A stretch of DNA of 31,389 nucleotides from an uncultured Spirochaetales bacterium (lineage in GTDB: Bacteria; Spirochaetota; Spirochaetia; Treponematales; Treponemataceae): assembly GCA_946061495.1 (NCBI GenBank), contig CAMGSV010000003.1:1-31389 (forward strand), given 5' to 3'. The position numbers were made by a program, and so were the translations under genes. This document shows, piece by piece, positions 14,456 to 22,496 of the stretch; position 1 is the first letter of the stretch; the number at the start of each line of letters is the position of its first letter. The notes under the pieces were generated by a model that did no database searches, was not told where the DNA came from, and was given only the letters and a program-made list of their open reading frames with translations.

Positions 14456-14830
14456 CTAGTGGAGTGGGGAAAATTCCGGTAGGGAACCACCAATCAGTGG
14501 CTTGCACCAGTTCTCGAACTCCTTGGTTATGTCGTCTCCTGTTGGGAGTAGGTTCTTTTCTTCCAGAATTCGTTCCTTCAGCATGACTTCCTCCATGGGA
14601 ATCAGGAAGGTTTCGCTGCGGAAGGGCTGTTGTGCCGTTGACGGGAGGCGACGGAATCCCTCCATTACGGCTGTTTCTCCTGCAAGTGCGGCCCGTACTG
14701 CCTCCCTACCCGCCGCAATGGCTTCGTCCCGGTCAAGGTCGGATTGCCAGGCAATGGAAAGCGGAAGTATGTGGGGGACAATCCCTCGATTTTGGCTCTG
14801 CCGAAAACCTTCAAGACGGCGGCAGTGCAT
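14456..14830 (-). pseudogene. C-terminal remnant of a 6-phosphofructokinase
   Basis: 124 codons, with a TAG directly upstream of the first ATG in frame. The sequence resembles the last quarter of phosphofructokinases, probably the pyrophosphate-dependent kind: DRDEAIAAGREAVRAALAGE, then MEGFRRL, a PMEEVMLKERIL stretch and ITKEFENWCKPLIGG near the end. The N-terminal nucleotide and substrate sites are absent and no upstream fragment is found: a hairpin (TCGGGAGG/CCTCCCGA, 14851-14873) and the flavin reductase promoter occupy the space. No ribosome-binding site. It is most likely a decayed copy; family assignment is moderate. Confidence 0.5.
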
Positions 14831-14895
14831 CTATGCATGAAGCATGGCTCTCGGGAGGAGCTTTCCCTCCCGAACCATCCCTGCTGCGGATAAGA

Positions 14896-14924
14896 TTGCA
14901 GAAAGCCAGTCCTCGTGGTATCAT
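14896..14924 (+). promoter_or_regulatory. Predicted flavin reductase promoter, leaderless geometry
   Basis: TTGCAG (14896-14901), 17-base spacer, TATCAT (14919-14924), then 6 bases to ATG 14931. The predicted start point is the A of the start codon; no Shine-Dalgarno sequence is present. Confidence 0.7.
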
Positions 14925-14930
14925 GTGCTT

Positions 14931-15437
14931 ATGAATGAATTCACTATCATAAAGCCGGAAGAGCTTTCGGCAAACGCTTTTTCCACCATTGGAAAGGACT
15001 GGCTTCTGATTACTGCAGAAGTTGAGGGCAAGGTCAACACTATGACCGCATCCTGGGGCGGGCTTGGGGTCATGTGGCACAAGAATGCTGCCTTCATCTT
15101 TATCCGACCCCAGCGCTACACCAAGGAATTTGTAGACGGCTCAAGTCATTTGTCCCTCTGTGTGCTGGAGGATGGCCTCCGGAAGGAGCTGAACTATCTC
15201 GGCACTGTTTCCGGTCGGGACGAGTCTAAAATCGAGAAGGCTGGCCTTACTGTCCGCCGTGAGGATGGAGTCCCCTATTTCGACCAGTCCCGTATTGTCC
15301 TGCTTTGTCGCAAGCTCTTTTCCCAGCAGCTGGATCCCAACTGCTTTGTTGACGTGACCATCGAGCCAAAGATTTACCCCAATAAGGACTATCATTATAT
15401 GTATGTCTGCGAGGTGGAGAAGGTGCTTGTCCGCTGA
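14931..15437 (+). CDS. Flavin reductase-like (FMN-binding split barrel) protein
   Basis: 168 residues with the flavin reductase-like fold: WLLITAEVEGKVNTMTASWG holds the T-A-S/T-W FMN-phosphate motif, followed by MWHKNAAFIFIRPQRYTKEF and a C-terminal VDVTIEPKIYPNKDYHYMYV. Single-domain members bind FMN and act as NAD(P)H:flavin reductases or electron-transfer flavoproteins in anaerobes. ATG 14931 is chosen from the promoter position and because the protein then starts like its family (about ten residues before the first conserved strand). The frame upstream crosses the promoter. It sits between the ahpC operon and the etf operon as a monocistronic gene. Physiological partner unknown. Confidence 0.88.
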   Translation: MNEFTIIKPEELSANAFSTIGKDWLLITAEVEGKVNTMTASWGGLGVMWHKNAAFIFIRPQRYTKEFVDGSSHLSLCVLEDGLRKELNYLGTVSGRDESKIEKAGLTVRREDGVPYFDQSRIVLLCRKLFSQQLDPNCFVDVTIEPKIYPNKDYHYMYVCEVEKVLVR

Positions 15438-15606
15438 ACTACACCATCCTTTTCATTGCAAGGATGAGGTGGTTTTGGAACATCCGGTTCAAAGCCACCT
15501 GGTTTACAATGGCTCTTGTCAGCCCAAGAATTATATGCGAGGTAATTTATCGATACTTTTTTTACGAAAAAAAATCACTATCTTTCAAAAATATACAATT
15601 TTTTTC

Positions 15607-15635
15607 TTGCATTTTTGACTCAGCAATGTTACAGT
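15607..15635 (+). promoter_or_regulatory. Predicted promoter of the etfB-etfA-acd operon
   Basis: TTGCAT (15607-15612), 17-base spacer, TACAGT (15630-15635), in an AT-rich 267-base gap. The leader of about 63 bases ends in AGGAGGT before ATG 15705. A CATCCTT/AAGGATG hairpin near 15448-15468 follows the flavin reductase stop but lacks a T run. Confidence 0.6.
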
Positions 15636-15704
15636 AGAGGAAACACAATTTCTTTCATCTTAGCGACAAATTGAGCGAATCGCAGATACAGGAGGTAAGA
15701 AGAT

Positions 15705-16508
15705 ATGAATATTCTTGTTTGTATCAAACAAGTTCCGGACACAACAGAAATCAAGATTGATCCGGTAAAGAACACCCTTATCCGTGAAGGTGTGCCCAGC
15801 ATTGTCAATCCCTTTGACACCTATGCATTGGAAGCAGCCGCACGCATTAAGGATGCTAACCCCGATGCCAAGATTGTGGTAGTGACCATGGGTCCGCCTC
15901 AGGCTGAAAAGGCTCTGAGAGAGTGTCTGGCTATTGCTGCCGACAAGGCTTATCTGGTTACCGACCGCAAGTTCGGTGGTTCTGATACCTTGGCCACCAG
16001 CTATGTTCTCCGCAAGACTGTAGAGAAGCTGGAGACCTTGGAAGGTAAGTTTGATGCAATCTTCTGCGGAAAGCAGGCTATTGACGGCGACACTGGACAG
16101 GTTGGTCCTGAGCTCGCTGAGTGGCTTGACATCCCCCAGGTTACAAACTGCTGGGAGGTTGAGGCTGCCGGTGATTCAATGAAGGTAAAGAAGCAGACCG
16201 ACGAAGGATTCGAAATCGTGTCTGTGCAGACTCCTTGTCTGGTTACCTACACACAGCCTGCTTGGGAAGTTCGCTATCCCAACATCAAGCGCAAGCTTGC
16301 CGCCAACAAGGCAGAGATTCCTCAGATTGCTGTTGCCGACCTCGCTGATGTAGAAGAGGCTCGCCTCGGTCTGAACGGTTCCCCCACAAAGGTTAAGAAG
16401 AGCTTTGTTCCTCCCAAGCGTGAGGGCGGAATCAAGATTGAAGAAGAGACCGCAGAAGACGGTGCAAAGAAACTGTTCAAGATGTTGAACGACGCAAGCA
16501 TTATCTAA
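15705..16508 (+). CDS. etfB: Electron transfer flavoprotein, beta subunit
   Basis: 267 residues. Begins MNILVCIKQVPDTTEIKIDP and carries INPFD-type (VNPFDTYALEAAARIKD), VVTMGPPQAEKALRECLA, GGSDTLATSYVL and GKQAIDGDTGQVGPELAEWL, the last being a hallmark of EtfB. With EtfA it forms the soluble heterodimer carrying electrons between flavin dehydrogenases and acceptors. The strong resemblance to the Acidaminococcus/clostridial type (VPDTTEIK, GPPQA, DGDTGQVGP) suggests the FAD-bifurcating group with FAD in place of AMP, but that cannot be proved by eye. First gene of the operon; AGGAGGT precedes the ATG. Codon use (GTT/GCT rich, translated without rare codons) suggests high expression. Confidence 0.97.
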   Translation: MNILVCIKQVPDTTEIKIDPVKNTLIREGVPSIVNPFDTYALEAAARIKDANPDAKIVVVTMGPPQAEKALRECLAIAADKAYLVTDRKFGGSDTLATSYVLRKTVEKLETLEGKFDAIFCGKQAIDGDTGQVGPELAEWLDIPQVTNCWEVEAAGDSMKVKKQTDEGFEIVSVQTPCLVTYTQPAWEVRYPNIKRKLAANKAEIPQIAVADLADVEEARLGLNGSPTKVKKSFVPPKREGGIKIEEETAEDGAKKLFKMLNDASII

Positions 16509-16527
16509 GGAAGGGGAGAAAGAGAGT

Positions 16528-17541
16528 ATGAAGTGCAATAAGACCAACGATCTTTGGGTAATTGTTGAGACAAACGAAGACGGCTCCGCAAAGAATGTAG
16601 GCTTGGAGTTGTTGACTCCCGGTAGAGATATGGCCAAGAAGCAGGGTGGAAAGCTGGTTGCCCTTATCATCGGTTATAAGGTTGACGCAGCAATCCAGGC
16701 TGTTCAGGAGCATGGAGCAGATCAGATTATCGTTGTGGACGATGAGATTTATCAGAAGTACACAACTGATGCCTACACCATCGCTGTTTGCGAGATGATT
16801 AAGAAGTACCAGCCCTTGAGTGCAATGCTGGGTGCTACCAGCAATGGACGTGATTTGGGTCCCCGTGTAAACGCTCGCCTGGACACTGGTCTGGTAGCAG
16901 ACTGTACAGCTCTTGACGTTGATCAGCTGGAGGATGGTTCCACCATCGTAGCATGGACACGCCCTGCCTTCGGTGGAAACCTGATGGCAACCATCAAGTG
17001 TCCTGACCACACACCCCAGATGGGAACTGTTCGCCCCGGTGTGTTCAAGAAGGAGCTCGTTGGAGGAAACGCAGAGGTTATCCGCGAGGAAGTAAAGGTT
17101 TCTGCTGATCAGATTCGCACCAAGGTTCTGGAGGTTATCGCAGACATGTCTGCTGACAAGGTAGACTTGGAAGGTGCTGAAATCATCGTTTCCGGTGGTC
17201 GTGGTGTTGGTTCTGCTGAGGGATTTGAAGTTATCCGCGCTTTGGCTAAGGAGCTGGGAGCCACTGTTGGTTCTTCCCGTGCCGCTGTTGATGCAGGATG
17301 GATTCCCTATGCACACCAGGTTGGACAGACCGGAAAGACTGTTTCTCCCAAGCTGTACATCGCTTGTGGTATCTCTGGTGCTATCCAGCACCTGGCTGGT
17401 ATCAGCGGTGCAGATTGCGTTGTTGCTGTTAACAAGGATCCTGAGGCTCCCATCTTCGACCGTGCAGACTACGGTGTTGTTGGAAACCTGTTCGAGGTAC
17501 TGCCTGTTCTTATCGAAGAGATTAAGAAGGCTCGCGGTTAA
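16528..17541 (+). CDS. etfA: Electron transfer flavoprotein, alpha subunit
   Basis: 337 residues. The N-terminal domain has WVIVETNEDGSAKNVGLELL; the C-terminal FAD domain reads IIVSGGRGVGSAEGFEVI, GSSRAAVDAGWIPYAHQVGQ, TGKTVSPKLYIACGISGAIQ, HLAGI and the closing DYGVVGNLFEVLP. These are the canonical FAD contacts (Ser/Arg in GSSRA, the QVGQTG loop and the SGAIQH turn). It starts 19 bases after etfB, with AGGGGAG before ATG 16528. It pairs with EtfB and would deliver electrons to or from the acyl-CoA dehydrogenase downstream and, by inference, FixC encoded in the convergent operon. Confidence 0.97.
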   Translation: MKCNKTNDLWVIVETNEDGSAKNVGLELLTPGRDMAKKQGGKLVALIIGYKVDAAIQAVQEHGADQIIVVDDEIYQKYTTDAYTIAVCEMIKKYQPLSAMLGATSNGRDLGPRVNARLDTGLVADCTALDVDQLEDGSTIVAWTRPAFGGNLMATIKCPDHTPQMGTVRPGVFKKELVGGNAEVIREEVKVSADQIRTKVLEVIADMSADKVDLEGAEIIVSGGRGVGSAEGFEVIRALAKELGATVGSSRAAVDAGWIPYAHQVGQTGKTVSPKLYIACGISGAIQHLAGISGADCVVAVNKDPEAPIFDRADYGVVGNLFEVLPVLIEEIKKARG

Positions 17542-17552
17542 TTAGGTCATTG

Positions 17553-17575
17553 ATTCCCCTGCAAGTTAGGGGAAT
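17553..17575. other. Intercistronic hairpin between etfA and the acyl-CoA dehydrogenase gene
   Basis: Perfect 8-bp stem ATTCCCCT/AGGGGAAT with a seven-base loop and no T run. It may stabilise the etfBA message or partly limit read-through, giving different amounts of EtfAB and dehydrogenase. Confidence 0.65.
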
Positions 17576-17604
17576 TATAAAATATTCCATAAGGAGGAAA
17601 AGAT

Positions 17605-18747
17605 ATGGATTTTAAGTTCACAGAGGATGAGCAGAGCGTTGTTGACATGATCACCAAGTTCTGTGAGGAGAAGGTTGCTCCTCGTGCAGCTGAGGTTGAC
17701 GAGAAGGAAGAGTTTCCCGTGGAGACTTGGAAGGAATTGGCAGAGATGGGCATGATGGGTGTACCCTTCGATGGGAAGTACAACGGTGCCGGAATGTCTT
17801 ACCTGACCTACATCGTGGTTTGCGAGAAGCTGGCTGAGGTTTGTGCAACAACCTCTGTTATGGTTTCCGCTCACTCTTCACTCTGTGCATGGCCTATCAG
17901 CGAGTATGGTACAGAAGAGCAGAAGCAGAAGTACCTGTCCCGCCTTGCCTCTGGCGAGTGCCTGGGATCCTTCGGTCTCACTGAGCCCGGAGCTGGTACA
18001 GATGCTGCTGGTCAGATGACCACTGCTGTTGATAAGGGTGACCACTGGTTGCTGAACGGATCCAAGATCTTCATCACCAACGCTGGTTATTCTTCAATCT
18101 TCGTTATCTTCGCTATGACAGACAAGTCACAGGGAACAAAGGGAATTTCCGCATTCATCGTTGAGAAGGGAACTCCTGGATTCAACGTTGGTGCCCACGA
18201 GAAGAAGATGGGTATCCGCGGTTCTTCCACCTGCGAGCTGTTCTTCGAAGACTGCAAGATCCCCAAGGAGAACCTGCTGGGTGAAGTTGGAAAGGGCTTC
18301 AAGATTGCTATGACTACTCTGGATGGTGGACGCATCGGTATCGGTGCTCAGGCTCTGGGTATTGCTCAGGGTGCAATCAACGAGTGTGTTAAGTATGTTA
18401 AGGAGCGCACACAGTTCGGTAAGCGTATCAGTCAGTTCCAGAACACTCAGTTCGAGTTGGCCGATATGCAGACTAAGGTTGACGCTGCTCGCCTGCTGCT
18501 CTATAGGGCTGCTCAGGCCAAGATGGACCACGAGCCTTATGGACACATGGCTGCAATGGGCAAGCTGTTTGCTTCTGAAGTTGCTAGCGATGTTACACGC
18601 CGCTGTCTGCAGCTGGTTGGTGGATATGGATATACCCGCGAGTATCCCTTCGAGCGCTTCATGCGCGATGCTAAGATCACTGAGATCTATGAGGGAACCT
18701 CTGAGGTACAGAAGATGGTTATCTCCGGCTGGATGGGTGTAAAATAA
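17605..18747 (+). CDS. Acyl-CoA dehydrogenase, butyryl-CoA dehydrogenase type
   Basis: 380-residue FAD enzyme interconverting saturated and 2-enoyl-CoA. Signatures: LTEPGAGTDAAGQMTTA (FAD/substrate loop), ITNAGYSSIFVIFA, KMGIRGSSTCELFFED, RTQFGKRISQFQ, QLVGGYGYTREYPFERFMRD and the catalytic base E363 in ITEIYEGTSEVQ. This position matches short-chain enzymes such as clostridial Bcd. It directly follows etfBA (AAGGAGG before ATG 17605), as in Bcd-EtfAB complexes that reduce crotonyl-CoA with NADH. No thiolase, crotonase or hydroxybutyryl-CoA dehydrogenase lies in the window, so the exact chain length and direction stay open. A terminator follows at 18782. Confidence 0.95.
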   Translation: MDFKFTEDEQSVVDMITKFCEEKVAPRAAEVDEKEEFPVETWKELAEMGMMGVPFDGKYNGAGMSYLTYIVVCEKLAEVCATTSVMVSAHSSLCAWPISEYGTEEQKQKYLSRLASGECLGSFGLTEPGAGTDAAGQMTTAVDKGDHWLLNGSKIFITNAGYSSIFVIFAMTDKSQGTKGISAFIVEKGTPGFNVGAHEKKMGIRGSSTCELFFEDCKIPKENLLGEVGKGFKIAMTTLDGGRIGIGAQALGIAQGAINECVKYVKERTQFGKRISQFQNTQFELADMQTKVDAARLLLYRAAQAKMDHEPYGHMAAMGKLFASEVASDVTRRCLQLVGGYGYTREYPFERFMRDAKITEIYEGTSEVQKMVISGWMGVK

Positions 18748-18781
18748 TTGCCTGTTCATAACGTAAGATAGCATCTTTAAT

Positions 18782-18813
18782 AAAGGCATCCTGTCTGACA
18801 GGATGCCTTTTTT
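18782..18813. terminator. Bidirectional terminator between the two convergent operons
   Basis: Stem AAAGGCATCCTG/CAGGATGCCTTT (18782-18793 with 18799-18810), five-base loop, T6 on the plus strand and TTTATT on the minus strand. It ends etfBA-acd and can also stop the long minus-strand operon. Confidence 0.95.
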
Positions 18814-18883
18814 CTGCCTCATGGCTTGTCTAAAAAGTCCTGTAAAATAGAGAGATAAGCAGTAGTGAGTGAGGCTTGCCAGA

Positions 18884-19888
18884 TTATTTTTTTTGCGGCT
18901 TCGGGAGTGTCAGTTTTGAAAGAAGGTGATGGATGAGTTCGATGGTCTTTTTTTCGTGTTGTGGAAGCTGGGTGAGAAACTCTAATACCTTCTGACGGTG
19001 GTTTTCTGCTGCTTGAACAGCTTTCTCAAAACCACCAGCTTTTAGAATCAACTTGTCAAGGGTAGCCAAGTCTTCGTCAGTCAGAAGCCCAGAATGAGCT
19101 TTTTCAATCAGCTCCTTCAATAGCTCCTTGCATGATGAATCTTGCAAGGTATAGATTATTGGAAGCGTGAGAATTCCTTCCTGAAAATCAAGCCGCATGG
19201 TTTTTGCGTCACCCATATCCTGTAAACTGAAATCCAGCAAATCATCACGGATTTGGAAGAGATAGCCCAGGTGAAGGCCAATCTGTCCCATAAGTTCCAC
19301 AATGGATTCTTGGCATCCACTTTCGAGTCCACCAATTTTGCAAACGGTCACGAACATGGAAGCAGTCTTGCCGTAGATATTCTGGTAATATTGATCCTCG
19401 GTAACTGAAACCTTATAACGGCACGCTGCCTGATTAATTTCACCTTTGCACATGTCTTGAATAGTTTGTGCCAAAAGCATACCGGATTCTTGAAGTCTAT
19501 CACGGAGGATAATGGACAGTGTTTGACTTAAGATAAGGTCTCCTGCATAAACTGCCATATCCTTACCGTATTTTGCTTGTATGGTGGGATTACCTCGACG
19601 GAGAACAGAGTCGTCAACAATATCGTCATGAATAAGTGATGCCATATGGACAAATTCTGCCAAAGCCGCAAGACGATAGAGGCGGGAAGTCATTTGAGCA
19701 TAGTTGGGGCCAAGTTTTGCCATTAAAAGAAGTAAGCTGGGACGGACACCCTTTCCTCTGCTGTTCATCACATCTTGTATAATGTCTCCAACAGGACCCT
19801 TGTTCCAGTCTTCTGGCAAAAGAATATCCATCTCACGAGAAACAAATGTAAGTTCATCTTTCAATTGCGGTAAAGCGGTAAAGAACAC
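18884..19888 (-). CDS. Polyprenyl diphosphate synthase (long-chain, quinone side chain type)
   Basis: 334-residue trans-prenyltransferase that extends allylic diphosphates with isopentenyl diphosphate. First Asp-rich motif HDDIVDD at 87-93 with RRGNPT after it; second motif RDDLLDF at 214-220; GKGVRP at 45-50 binds isopentenyl diphosphate. The small residues before the first motif (HMASLI) fit a long-chain product such as heptaprenyl or octaprenyl. The start is GTG 19888, with AGGAG 9 bases upstream overlapping the end of the preceding prenyltransferase gene. Placed right after the MenA-like gene, it probably makes the tail used by that enzyme. Last gene of the minus-strand operon. Confidence 0.93.
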   Translation of the reverse strand: MFFTALPQLKDELTFVSREMDILLPEDWNKGPVGDIIQDVMNSRGKGVRPSLLLLMAKLGPNYAQMTSRLYRLAALAEFVHMASLIHDDIVDDSVLRRGNPTIQAKYGKDMAVYAGDLILSQTLSIILRDRLQESGMLLAQTIQDMCKGEINQAACRYKVSVTEDQYYQNIYGKTASMFVTVCKIGGLESGCQESIVELMGQIGLHLGYLFQIRDDLLDFSLQDMGDAKTMRLDFQEGILTLPIIYTLQDSSCKELLKELIEKAHSGLLTDEDLATLDKLILKAGGFEKAVQAAENHRQKVLEFLTQLPQHEKKTIELIHHLLSKLTLPKPQKK

Positions 19889-19903
19889 GTAGAATAGCTC
19901 CTG

Positions 19904-20857
19904 TTAAGACATGAGTAATTTCATTATGAAAATGTGGACAAGAATTGAGAGTGGATAGAGGATTCCTACGGCCGTAGCGACAATCACCATGTTCAGTACA
20001 TCCTCTATTTTAGTTTTTCGTAAACGTTGCCCGGTGTATATTTTTACAAAATGCTTCCGTAGAGCAATAATCATAATAATAATTATTGGACTACCAATGG
20101 TATACCAGAAGATACTTACGTGAAGCATTGTAAAAATCCAAACAAAGGTGAAAATGGCGGCTACCTTGTGAATATGTTGACGTCCAATGACTATAGACAG
20201 TGTACGTCGTCCTACAGCAGTGTCGCGTTCCATGTCGCAGGTGTTATTCACGAGCATGAATTGAGAAACAATGAGCATCATTGGAATACACTTGTACAAA
20301 AGCATCCAGTCTATCTGACCTGTAAGGGCAGAGTAAACTCCCAGGGGGATGAGACCTCCCATAACGAACCCAGCCACTGGTTCCCCGATAGGAAGGTACG
20401 AGACAGAATTCTTCCAGCCTGAATAAGTAAGAACAGAGATTGCACCTATGACACCAATAATTAAGGGGGTAAGGCCTGCCTGTATAACAACATAAATTCC
20501 AAGAAGCCCACCCACAAGGAGGCAAAGAAAACCGACCCATAAAACTGGTTTGGGATTATCTATCTTGTTGTAGGCCAGTGGAGCATCTATCTCACCAAAT
20601 ATATTTTCATTGGTATCATTGCCTTGGATATAGTCGTAATAATCGTTTATTAAATTAATACTGGCATTGAATAATACGGGAATCAAGAGAACTACGGCAA
20701 CCAGAGGTACCGATAAAGATACCCCGGTTTCCATAGCTAAAAAAACCCCGAGAACAGCCGGTGCAAGGGCTGAAAGCCATATTGCACCTGGTGTACAACA
20801 ATCAATAAGTATTGAAAGAGTGAGCCTTCCTGCTGCAGCCTGCTGTTCTCCCTGCAT
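19904..20857 (-). CDS. menA: UbiA-family prenyltransferase, probably 1,4-dihydroxy-2-naphthoate polyprenyltransferase
   Basis: 317-residue inner-membrane enzyme with about eight or nine helices, joining a polyprenyl tail to the naphthoquinone ring precursor. The two Mg-diphosphate motifs are NDYYDYIQGND (71-81; MenA-like spacing) and NNTCDMERD (204-212). PVAGFVMGGLIPLGVY is typical of MenA. ATG 20857 has AAGGGT 7 bases upstream and overlaps the region just after the fixX stop; the open frame further upstream is the antisense-free extension into fixX and is not used. No other men genes are in the window, so ring synthesis (classical or futalosine route) must lie elsewhere. Demethylmenaquinone or menaquinone is the expected product. 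Confidence 0.85.
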   Translation of the reverse strand: MQGEQQAAAGRLTLSILIDCCTPGAIWLSALAPAVLGVFLAMETGVSLSVPLVAVVLLIPVLFNASINLINDYYDYIQGNDTNENIFGEIDAPLAYNKIDNPKPVLWVGFLCLLVGGLLGIYVVIQAGLTPLIIGVIGAISVLTYSGWKNSVSYLPIGEPVAGFVMGGLIPLGVYSALTGQIDWMLLYKCIPMMLIVSQFMLVNNTCDMERDTAVGRRTLSIVIGRQHIHKVAAIFTFVWIFTMLHVSIFWYTIGSPIIIIMIIALRKHFVKIYTGQRLRKTKIEDVLNMVIVATAVGILYPLSILVHIFIMKLLMS

Positions 20858-20859
20858 GA

Positions 20860-21147
20860 TTAACCCTTGCGGAATTGGACACCCTTGCCGCCCTGGGGGT
20901 GCTCCCACTTCTTGACAACCTTTCCACCACTTACGACACGGCAGGTTCCACACTCCAGGCAACCTTCGTGGTTGAACTTGATGGTGACGCCATCATCATC
21001 CAGGCGATACAGATGTGCAGGACAGGCCAGCACAACCTTGCGAACTTCTTCCTTATTGGGATGTTGCTTGTCCACATCAATATGGCTCCAGCTCATATCT
21101 GCGTTAAACTTGTTGACTCCCAACTTATCATCAATTGACATTGCCAT
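20860..21147 (-). CDS. fixX: FixX ferredoxin-like protein
   Basis: 95-residue iron-sulfur protein. CPAHLY (Cys42) and EGCLECGTCR (Cys63, Cys66, Cys69) make the single 4Fe-4S site seen in FixX and in the C-terminal part of ETF:quinone oxidoreductase. FixX passes electrons between EtfAB, FixC and the quinone pool. ATG 21147 overlaps the fixC TAA by one base (TAATG); ATG 21141 is an alternative. It precedes menA by only a few bases, so all are co-transcribed. Confidence 0.95.
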   Translation of the reverse strand: MAMSIDDKLGVNKFNADMSWSHIDVDKQHPNKEEVRKVVLACPAHLYRLDDDGVTIKFNHEGCLECGTCRVVSGGKVVKKWEHPQGGKGVQFRKG

Positions 21148-22430
21148 TACATTGCCCCCATTGCGCTTATTCCATCTTTGAGAAGGTTCATCAAACCTAC
21201 ATCCTTAACTGCTGCCATAGCCTTCTTCTTGAACTTGACCGGCTCCTGTCCGTGCATAATGAACAGGTCGCTCATAATCTTATCTGCAAGGGCAGGATAC
21301 TGGGTGAAGATGCGGTGGTTCTCGATGAACTTGGGCATCTTGCGGAAGTGCATCATGTCCTTCATGATGAAGCTGTTGTCCAAGGCTGTCTTGTACTGGG
21401 ACAGGGTCTTGGCACTGTAGTCTCCAGCCTCCTTAGCCTTGATGATAGTCTCGGCTGCCAAGCGTCCAGACTCAATACAGAGGTCCATACCGCGGATGGT
21501 GAATCCTAGGTTCATAACGAATGCAGCTGCGTCTCCGGCTACCAGAACATTGTCACGATACAGGGTAGGAATCATGTCGTAGCCACCCTCGGTAACCAGG
21601 TGAGCAGCATACTCAACCAGCTCTCCGTCCTTGATGAGGGGCTGTACAACAGGATGGTTCTTCAGGCGCTCAACCATGTCGCGAGGAGCGATGTCGTTGC
21701 GTCCAATCTCTGCAATGGTTGTTACGATACCAACAGAGAGGCTGTCCTGGTTCGTATAGAGGAAGCCACCACCAATGCTACCGCCAGTGGTATCTCCAGC
21801 AAAGAGCCAAGCCACACCGTCACCATCGGCAACACCAAAGCGCTCGTTGATCTTCTGCTTGCCAATCTTGATGACTTCCTTGACACCAACAGCAACCTGA
21901 GAGGGATCCAGCTCCTTCTTCATGCCCAGCTGCTGAGCAAGCAAGGAGTTTACACCGTCTGCCAGAAGCACTACGTCAGCGGTCATCTCATCACCACCGG
22001 CAATTACTCCACAGACCTTTCCGTCCTTGACGAGAACCTCATCAACACGGATACCAGTTACATACTCGGCACCAGCCTCTTCAGCCTTGCCAGCCAACCA
22101 GGGGTCAAACTCAGCGCGGAGAACGGCGTAAGTAGCCTTGCCCTGCTCTCCAAGCTTGTCTGCAGCATACTCGAAGGTTGTGGCAGAGTCTGAAGTGAGA
22201 AGGGAGATCTTCTCCTTTACAATGCGGCGACCCAGAGGGGCTTCCTTTGCAAAGTCAGGGAAAATCTTCTCCAGACTGTGGCTGTACATACGTCCACCAG
22301 TGACGTTTTTTCCACCTATGGTCTCGCTCCGTTCGATGACCAGAACACCCAGTCCAGCCTTTGCCAGCAGGTATGCTGCTGTGTTTCCTGCAAGGCCGGC
22401 ACCAACCACGATTACGTCAAAATCGCTCAT
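21147..22430 (-). CDS. fixC: FixC flavoprotein, ETF:quinone oxidoreductase subunit
   Basis: 427-residue FAD protein of the geranylgeranyl reductase/ETF-QO family. The Rossmann loop VVGAGLAGNTAAYLLAKAG starts at residue 8, followed by ERSETIGGKNVTGGRMY and, near residue 300, NVLVAGDAAAFVMNLGFTIRG, the conserved FixC quinone/FAD region. It lacks the C-terminal Fe-S domain of eukaryotic ETF-QO; fixX supplies that as a separate gene. It should accept electrons from EtfAB and reduce the quinone. ATG 22430 has AAGGATGG 6 bases upstream. An inverted repeat at 22450-22466 overlaps a possible -10, suggesting some promoter activity before fixC within the operon. Confidence 0.95.
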   Translation of the reverse strand: MSDFDVIVVGAGLAGNTAAYLLAKAGLGVLVIERSETIGGKNVTGGRMYSHSLEKIFPDFAKEAPLGRRIVKEKISLLTSDSATTFEYAADKLGEQGKATYAVLRAEFDPWLAGKAEEAGAEYVTGIRVDEVLVKDGKVCGVIAGGDEMTADVVLLADGVNSLLAQQLGMKKELDPSQVAVGVKEVIKIGKQKINERFGVADGDGVAWLFAGDTTGGSIGGGFLYTNQDSLSVGIVTTIAEIGRNDIAPRDMVERLKNHPVVQPLIKDGELVEYAAHLVTEGGYDMIPTLYRDNVLVAGDAAAFVMNLGFTIRGMDLCIESGRLAAETIIKAKEAGDYSAKTLSQYKTALDNSFIMKDMMHFRKMPKFIENHRIFTQYPALADKIMSDLFIMHGQEPVKFKKKAMAAVKDVGLMNLLKDGISAMGAM

Positions 22431-22449
22431 GATTCCATCCTTTGTGTGT

Positions 22450-22466
22450 TATTAGTATAGCTAATA
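22450..22466 (-). promoter_or_regulatory. Inverted repeat upstream of fixC
   Basis: TATTAG-N5-CTAATA, with a TATACT on the minus strand inside it that could be a -10. No good -35 accompanies it. It could be a repressor or activator site for internal expression of fixCX-menA-prenyl synthase. Confidence 0.4.
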
Positions 22467-22496
22467 CCACTAAATTAAATGAAAATATACTTTCTA

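Noticed and set aside
14851..14873. Hairpin TCGGGAGG/CCTCCCGA as a terminator
   Set aside because: No T run on either strand. It may be a remnant structure or affect the flavin reductase promoter region, but nothing supports termination.
20858..20962. N-terminal extension of the MenA-like protein
   Set aside because: It would overlap fixX fully in another frame and lacks membrane or family features; ATG 20857 has a good ribosome-binding site.
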